Shown: positions 58,582 to 64,000 of the stretch, one piece after another
How the letters are laid out: every line of letters starts with the position of its first letter
How positions within the stretch are numbered: position 1 is the stretch's first letter
Origin: Sanguinoderma infundibulare
Taxonomy: Eukaryota > Basidiomycota > Agaricomycetes > Polyporales > Polyporaceae
Length of the DNA stretch: 64,000 bases
Direction of reading: 5' to 3'
NCBI GenBank assembly: GCA_032821775.1
Contig: JAVLRN010000005.1
Span: 2,728,001 to 2,792,000, forward strand
Position numbers and translations under genes: made by a program
The notes under the pieces: generated by a model
Database searches by the model: none
Seen by the model: the letters and a program-made list of their open reading frames with translations, nothing else
Told to the model about the DNA's origin: nothing

Positions 58582-59094
58582 TCAAACACATGAGCAAACG
58601 GTGACCTTGCAGACTGACTTTACTGGTCTCCTTCCACCCCCGCTCATGTCAACGGCCTTGGCCTGCTTGATGGTCTCATTCGAGCCGAGCTCCGTATACT
58701 CAGTGATGTTCAGCTCTGCATATAATCAGCATCCCAGAAAAACAACCTCTCAGACGCACGCACCCCAGGTATCCTTCTCTTCCGGGCTCACCGACTGCTC
58801 GACCTTCCGGGCCTGAACGATGTTCTTCCGAAGAACGTCAGCTATCTCCCGCACGAGCGTGACCTTCTCCTCGAATTGCGTCGCATCGATATTGGAGCTG
58901 TACGGCAGAACCTCGTTGCGGATCTTGAGCCGGAATGCTGAAACAACGTGGTGAGCGGGCTGCCACGCACGCACAGTACACGCACACTCACCGTTGCACA
59001 CGACGGGGTCTCCGGAGAATGTGGATGCTGACGCACGAAGGGCAGAACGGTATGCGGAGCGAGCTGATGCCAATAGTGCCTGTGGGCTGCTCAT
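58582..59094 (-). CDS. MZM1: LYR-motif complex III assembly factor (Mzm1 type)
   Basis: Mitochondrial matrix LYR protein that stabilises the Rieske Fe-S subunit before insertion into complex III. Exons 59094-58992, 58937-58764 and 58715-58582 close to 136 residues. It starts MSSPQALLASARSAYRSALR, where the LYR-type motif appears as AYRSALRAS, then TFSGDPVVCNAFRLKIRNEV, FEEKVTLVREIADVLRKNIV and NITEYTELGSNETIKQAKAV, matching the family order. The last residues (VDMSGGGRRPVKSVCKVTVC) look less constrained. A GTCTGC donor-like and an AAATAG acceptor-like site straddle the stop, giving an in-frame route into the next gene. Confidence 0.82.
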
Positions 59095-59812
59095 GACGAG
59101 CAGATGACGACCGAGCGAGCCGGGGAGACCTGAGGGTAAGGACGCTGGGGACGGCGGCGAGCAAGCGGGGACTTTTGGGCGCCGACGCGGTGGGTGCATG
59201 GGTCACGTCTGCGTCACAGGCACGTGTTGATGGGGTGAGATCCAGCGCGAGATTCGGCGCGAGACGCGTCCATATATGGTCATTCCTGTGGAACGAGAGC
59301 CTAGGGGGAGGCCGCACTTTAATCCTCACCACAATACAACCACGCAACAGACCCTAGATTAAATTATACACACCTTTCAATCACTCCGCATTACACGTAT
59401 TCCAGCAGAGTTCGCAAAATTTCGACCACGAGTCAAGTCACAACCTCTCCGACAACCGCAGCAACCGGCAAACGGGCCCTCCTCGACGTTCCTCCCTTCC
59501 AATCGTCCTAGTTTTCGCATAAACACCCCGCCTAGGTCATCATCTCTTGCTCTACACAGTCTGGAGTGCACAGATGCTCGTGGCAAACGCGGATTGCGGT
59601 GTTCCTGAGATAGAGTCTCACGTGACACCACGATTACAGTTTGTTGAATGGTTGGACGCGCCTCGGAGTCTGAACGACCTCTCTTCATCCCGTACCACCA
59701 CCATCCCCCGCCCCGCTTCCGCACGACCAAATCCGTCCTCGTCCCCCGCCTCCTCGTGCCTCCCACAAGTCTCCAGGCGACAGTTGTTTACTTTCTAGCC
59801 CCATTCCGCACA
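59095..59812. promoter_or_regulatory. Divergent spacer between MZM1 and histone H1
   Basis: About 720 bases separating start codons on opposite strands. The H1 side is strongly pyrimidine-rich in the last 130 bases. No clear TATA box or coding frame. A minus-strand frame across 59377-59766 lacks any domain and is probably incidental. Confidence 0.45.
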
Positions 59813-61075
59813 ATGTCTGCTGCAAAGAAGGCCTCCGCCGCCAAGTCGGCTGGCACTAGGAAGTCTGCCCCTCGGGCCGCCCCCACCCACCCATCTTGGG
59901 TTGATATGATCAAGGTTGGTTACAACGGCTCTCCAGGGCACATTGCAGCAGCGCCCCCTATCGTTTGCCTCCCCGACGCCGCGGGGCGAGTGCGGTCGGC
60001 CTTCGCGACCAAAAGGGGTAGGGTGTAGGGCATCGCCCGCCGCGGCGCGCCACCTTTGCTCGTCATCCGCCATCCGTTCCACTCTTGGGCTTTCTGTTCC
60101 TCGGCCGTGTTCTGCAACGCTCTGGACCACTTTTCAGCGAAAGGCACAAAAGTTCTGACAAAAGTTCTTGGTGTAATGTAGGAGTGTATCGCCCACCACA
60201 CGGAAGATGCCCGCATTGGCGTCTCACGGCCTCAGATCAAGAAGTATGTCTCCGGGCTCATCCTCGTTCCTCTCTTTCTCACTCGCTCTCTTTCATAGGT
60301 ATGTCGAGGACACGTACGGGCTTGAAATCGGCAACGCTCAGATCACCCAGCTCAGCAAGGCCATCACAAATGGCGCTGAGAAGGGTGTCTTCGTTCTGCC
60401 GAAGGGTGGGTTTCCCGCGCCCCCTTACTTGACGACGCCCGTCAAATAACACCATCCCCTTAGGGCCCTCGGGGCGTGTCAAGCTTCCGCCCAAGACCTC
60501 GCGCGCTGCCGAGGGAGTTGCTGCAAAGGAGGTAAGATTGCGCACGGACGTTTCGTGGCTGTGTCTCTCGGTAGTGACCGGGTTAGCAGAACAAACCTGA
60601 CTCTAAGTCTGCTAAGGCTCCTGCGAAGGCCAAGCCGGCCGCAAAGGCCACGACCAGCAGGTCGACGGCTGCGAAGAAGACAGCTGCTGTGAAGAAGCCC
60701 GGTGCAAAGACTGCTGCTGCGAAGAAGGCCGCTCCGGCGAAGTCTACCGCGACCAAGTCCGCAGCGAAAGCTGCTCCCGTGAAGAAGGCCGCGGCTGCCC
60801 CCAAGAAGGCACCTGCAAAGAAGGCTGCCGCTCCCAAGAAGACGACTACTGCTAGCAAGCGTGATACTGCCAAGAAGGTAAGGACAATGATACGACGAAA
60901 TGAACTACTGACTGAAGTGATTTTCGTAGGCCGTGACGGGCAGGGCATCTGCGGCTAAGAAGCCTGCAGCTCGCGCGTCGGGCACGAAATCACGCGGCAC
61001 CAAGGTTTGTACATACATTGCTATGTTGTCTACTGTGTACTGATCTGCCTCGTCTTGTAGGCGGCCAGGAAGTAA
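59813..61075 (+). CDS. HHO1: Linker histone H1
   Basis: Chromatin linker histone. Seven exons, 59813-59914, 60182-60243, 60299-60405, 60464-60531, 60590-60877, 60930-61004 and 61061-61075, close to 238 residues. It starts MSAAKKASAAKSAGTRKSAP. The globular H15 domain reads THPSWVDMIKECIAHHTEDA, RIGVSRPQIKKYVEDTYGLE, then QITQLSKAITNGAEKGVFVL and PSGRVKLPPKT. The C-terminal tail is long and Lys/Ala/Pro-rich (AKPAAKATTSRSTAAKKTAA and similar), as expected. The first intron (267 bases) is far longer than the others and falls inside the globular domain. The last exon is 15 bases and encodes AARK plus stop. Confidence 0.95.
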
Positions 61076-62329
61076 ATGGGCTTGACTAAGAAGCCCTGAC
61101 ATCGTTATTTTATAAACCGTTTCCATGTCTCCTGCTCGTAGTCCTGTCCTGTCGTTCTCGCTTCCTGTCCCGAGTCTCGCAGCCTCGTATGATTATGTAT
61201 GTATGCCTGAGAATGTGTGCACAGGGCACAGGTGCACGCTATCTTCCCTATCCTTCTCCCCGGCCCTACGCACCGTATGTACTATGCTATTATCCCCTCC
61301 TCGCGGGGAAGGACGTCCATTCGTATACACGCGCACCGTATGGACCGCCCCGCATAGATTTTCCTTGTCGCTCTGTTCCGTTGATCTTTGTTGTACTGTA
61401 TATATACGGAGTCGAAATGGACAGCTCGCTGTACGAGACTCATCTTCCACGGTCGCGGTCCCTTGACTCACCTCCTGCCGCACCTCGTGTGACACGGCCA
61501 CAGTTACGCGCCGGGCGTTCAGTAGATCACAGGTGGCTTTTTACCTCCGATGGCAACCGGGACGGACATGCATGGGAATGACCCCAAACCCGGAAGACGG
61601 GAACCAATACAAAAAACGCACCCACCCTAGATTTCCTGTGCGTCGAAAGCGGGTGGTATGACATCCGACCGTGGGCCTCACTCAGACCGATTTACCGACG
61701 ATTGTCGGATACATTGCCTACCATACTATTACCACCATGGACAGGTCGGGCTGCCACCTACGGCGCCAATTTGATTGCGCGCTTCGACGGAAGCGAAATA
61801 ACCACGGCAAAGGGCTAGCCGCCTGGAGGAGGGCGTCCCGGGGATCGTTCCTCGGACACCGGCCGCACTCGAAACCTGCGCCGGACGTCAACGTTAGCTG
61901 AAGCAATGTCGGGTACGCAGACGGGAAGTCTTCTGAGCCGGGTCAGCGCACCGTATCGCACGGGCACCTCGCCCGAAAGTTCAACCCCGGCAAGCGGTTT
62001 TTAGACGGAGGGTTGAACCTGCAAATGAGACAATGGATAGCAAATAGCATGTGCGAGTATACAATGGCGACCCCGGAGCGAAGCGCAGAGCACAGTCCTA
62101 GATCTAACGAGCCACAAGCCGCACGGACAGGCCGGACGGGTGGGCAGCGGGATTCAGAGAGCACAGTCAAGAGGCACGGCCCAATCCGTGCGGCTTATAT
62201 ATCCAACGGGCCAATCGTCGTTATCGTCGTCGTCGTCGCGTCGTGCGTGGTAACTATCTACTTTTGCGTTCTGGGAGATAGAGGTCGACAGGGCGGGACG
62301 AACGCCCGGTCGGCGGGAACCCAGGCTGA
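61076..62329. other. Convergent intergenic region between H1 and SHR3
   Basis: About 1.25 kb between two tail-to-tail genes. The left part is pyrimidine-rich and probably H1 3' UTR. No domain, tRNA or repeat was recognised, and the open frames overlap in several frames without coding character. Confidence 0.4.
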
Positions 62330-63245
62330 TCATGCCTTTGCCTTTGCCTTGACGTCTCGGCGGAGGATGGTCCTCTCGGATTCTGTCCTGTCGGTTTCTG
62401 CACCGGTCTCTGCGCCGGTCTCGGCACCGGTGTCGGTTATCTCGTCCTCGTCATCCTCGTCGATGTCTGCTTGCTCCGCCCACCAGCGGCCTGCTTGCAG
62501 AGCAAGGACGCCGGTTAGGACGACGCTGCAGACGAGGTGGGACGACGCGAGCTCTAATGTGGGCTGTCGTAGGCTCTTTGGGAACTGTGGGAGGTCGGAG
62601 AGGGATATTGGTTGGGAGAACGGGAGCGGAAGGGCGGAGAAGTTGGCGAAGAGGTCTGGTGGACATGTTCCGGGCTGACTTAGATGCTGTTATGCACAGA
62701 ATAAAAAGGAAAATACTCACTGGGGATAACCGAGTAGATGTACACAGCAATAGCCGTCAGGTACAGGACTGCGGGGCGGACGGGCTGAGCAAACGGCCCC
62801 ATAAGCGGGGAAGGCAGACTCACATATGCTACCGCCATCGAACATGAGGTTCCCCGCGCGGCCGTCGCGCAGACTCCAGAGGATGGTCGCAGCGCCGAGG
62901 ACGGCAACGGTGCCGTAAATATACGCCAGCTGCGGCGGACCGTGCATGAGGATGGCATAGTATGTTGCAGCCGTCCAGAGCCTGCTGTCGGTCTGTGTCT
63001 CTGGAGACTTCCAGAGCGTGAGCGAGTCCGCTATCCAGTGGGTGAAGAGCAGGCCTGGCGGTCGAAAGCGACGATTGCGAGAGCAGGAAGGGGGGTATGT
63101 TTGGTCGTGCGAGGGTGGGAACGTCGAACCAGGAACAGGTCAGTGACCCTGTGCACGACGGGGAAGCGCTGGCGCGCGGAAGAGAGTACGCACCAAGGAG
63201 GAAGGCGGTTGCACTGACCACGACGCTCATTCGGAGGCCCGCCAT
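62330..63245 (-). CDS. SHR3: ER packaging chaperone Shr3
   Basis: ER membrane chaperone that folds and packages amino-acid permeases into COPII vesicles. Start at 63245 (MAGLRMSVVVSATAFLLG), the first membrane segment, joined across an intron to LLFTHWIADSLTLWKSPETQ. Further segments: LWTAATYYAILMHGPPQLAY, IYGTVAVLGAATILWSLRDG with AGNLMFDGGSI, then FAQPVRPAVLYLTAIAVYIY and SVIPS, and a last block LPQFPKSLRQPTLELASSHL with VCSVVLTGVLALQAGRWWAE. The C-terminus is acidic with three GAET repeats and a basic KAKAKA end, stop at 62330-62332. The four hydrophobic segments match the family. Divergent from the gene at 63538. Confidence 0.9.
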
Positions 63246-63537
63246 TGCGAGCAGGATGCCAGAGGGCGGGAGGTGGTCGTGGAGGACGTTGGGCGCAGAG
63301 AGCCCAAAGCAGGGAAGCAGAGGACAGCCTGTGATTCCAACAAACTTACCCACCTGGCTTGACCTGGCTGTGACCCCTGGCGCGCGGCTGCCCCGGCCCG
63401 CCCGCCAAACGCTGCGTTCTCGCCCTCTGTCCGTCTCCATCCTCCGACTCTGTCCCCCGTCGTCCGTCGTCGGCCGTCTGTTCTTAGCTCTCCCTCTGGC
63501 TGGCCTTTACTCCCGCCAGGTCGGACTAGGGCCAAAA
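63246..63537. promoter_or_regulatory. Divergent promoter between SHR3 and the next gene
   Basis: The 292 bases between start codons on opposite strands. C/T-rich with repeated CGTC near 63450-63475 and no TATA box recognised. Confidence 0.45.
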
Positions 63538-64000
63538 ATGCTCTCTGTATCCCTCAGGAAGGAGACGCAGAGCCTGGTTGCGTCCACGCTTCGCTGTCGT
63601 GTACGCTTTTGCCAAGATGTCGCCCGGCGCACTCTTACCTCGTCGACGCCCTCTTCCTCCTCAAGTGCGCCGTCGATCAGCTCGTCTCTGGTTTCCCCCC
63701 CTCGTATGCCATGGTTCATGGATCCTTCGGACATGGAGTCCCCCGCTCCGTCTCCATATAGCCGTCGTGTCGCCGTCCCTCACGCACCTACACGGCCACT
63801 CCCTCCTCTCCCATCAGACCTGCCACCCGACCATCCCATTGCGCGTCTCCATGCGGAGCTGACTGGTTCGCCTCATCTCGAGCCGGGTACTTTGCTGGTC
63901 CGGAGTCCCATACCAACCGCAGTCGGTCCTCCAATACCAGACTCCATGCCGAGAGGCAGGCGGAGAAGGGGGAGGTCGTATGTCGGAGAGGGTGTGTCCG
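63538..64000 (+). CDS. Probable mitochondrial RsfS/ATP25-type protein, 5' part
   Basis: The frame from ATG 63538 is open to the window edge, 154 codons so far. It begins MLSVSLRKETQSLVASTLRC, with scattered Arg and no acid until Glu9, suiting a mitochondrial presequence, then a Ser-run and PPRMPWFMDPSDMESPAPSP. Further on come RPLPPLPSDLPPDHPIARLH and GTLLVRSPIPTAVGPPIPDS. The PWFMDPSD-type motif before a Pro-rich linker recalls N-termini of fungal ATP25/RsfS (ribosome-silencing) proteins, but the diagnostic domain would lie beyond 64000. Treat the family name as tentative. Divergent from SHR3. Confidence 0.5.
   Translation, partial: MLSVSLRKETQSLVASTLRCRVRFCQDVARRTLTSSTPSSSSSAPSISSSLVSPPRMPWFMDPSDMESPAPSPYSRRVAVPHAPTRPLPPLPSDLPPDHPIARLHAELTGSPHLEPGTLLVRSPIPTAVGPPIPDSMPRGRRRRGRSYVGEGVS

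Noticed and set aside
1..64000. Search for tRNA genes, CRISPR arrays, biosynthetic clusters or mating-type genes
   Set aside because: No tRNA-like cloverleaf with a B box, no regularly spaced repeats, and no HD, pheromone-receptor, NRPS/PKS or terpene genes were recognised by eye.

Overview
This window is nuclear DNA of a filamentous basidiomycete, most likely an Agaricomycete. The support is GC-rich coding DNA with many GT-AG introns of about 50-90 bases, several exons of only 13-21 bases, and families typical of mushroom-forming fungi (DUF6533 and DUF6593 proteins, BTB/POZ proteins with a cysteine-rich tail). No bacterial, organellar or viral gene was seen. Exon models were built by reading splice sites and checking that the phases close; family names come from recalled motifs, not from a search.

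Layout. 0-3.5 kb: the 5' part of POL5/MYBBP1A on the minus strand, running off the left edge. 3.5-6.2 kb: no convincing gene. 6.2-13.8 kb, plus strand: a small conserved protein, NTAQ1 (N-terminal glutamine amidase), a BTB/POZ-like protein and an EI24-like membrane protein. 14.1-15.1 kb: a strong hairpin and a degenerate tandem repeat array with palindromic cores. 15.1-16.6 kb, minus: a lineage-specific acidic repeat protein. 17-27 kb: a duplicated ~600 bp module (copies at ~17.0-17.6 kb and, inverted, ~26.3-26.9 kb) flanks TFC4 (TFIIIC), a DUF6533 membrane protein gene and a decayed copy of the COP9 signalosome subunit CSN5. 27.6-33.9 kb: ALKBH1 (minus) divergent from LETM1/MDM38 (plus), then a second BTB protein. 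34.4-35.0 kb: two inverted-repeat structures. 35.2-37.0 kb, minus: a type II membrane O-fucosyltransferase-like protein. 37-40 kb: about 3 kb without a convincing gene. 40.0-40.7 kb: a DUF6593 protein. 40.9-46.5 kb, minus: a very large serine-rich, probably disordered protein. 48-64 kb, gene-dense: an E2 ubiquitin-conjugating enzyme with HPG in place of HPN, BRE2/ASH2 (COMPASS), a PhoD-like phosphatase, CAP/SRV2, a GGQ release-factor-like protein packed against MZM1, histone H1, SHR3, and the start of a probable mitochondrial RsfS/ATP25-type protein.

The genes are mainly conserved housekeeping functions: Pol III transcription, chromatin, tRNA or nucleic-acid demethylation, mitochondrial ion exchange and respiratory assembly, ubiquitin transfer, actin dynamics and amino-acid permease traffic. 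They do not form a pathway cluster. The unusual material is the duplicated module, the CSN5 relic, the foldback elements, the acidic repeat protein beside the palindromic array, and several splicing oddities.
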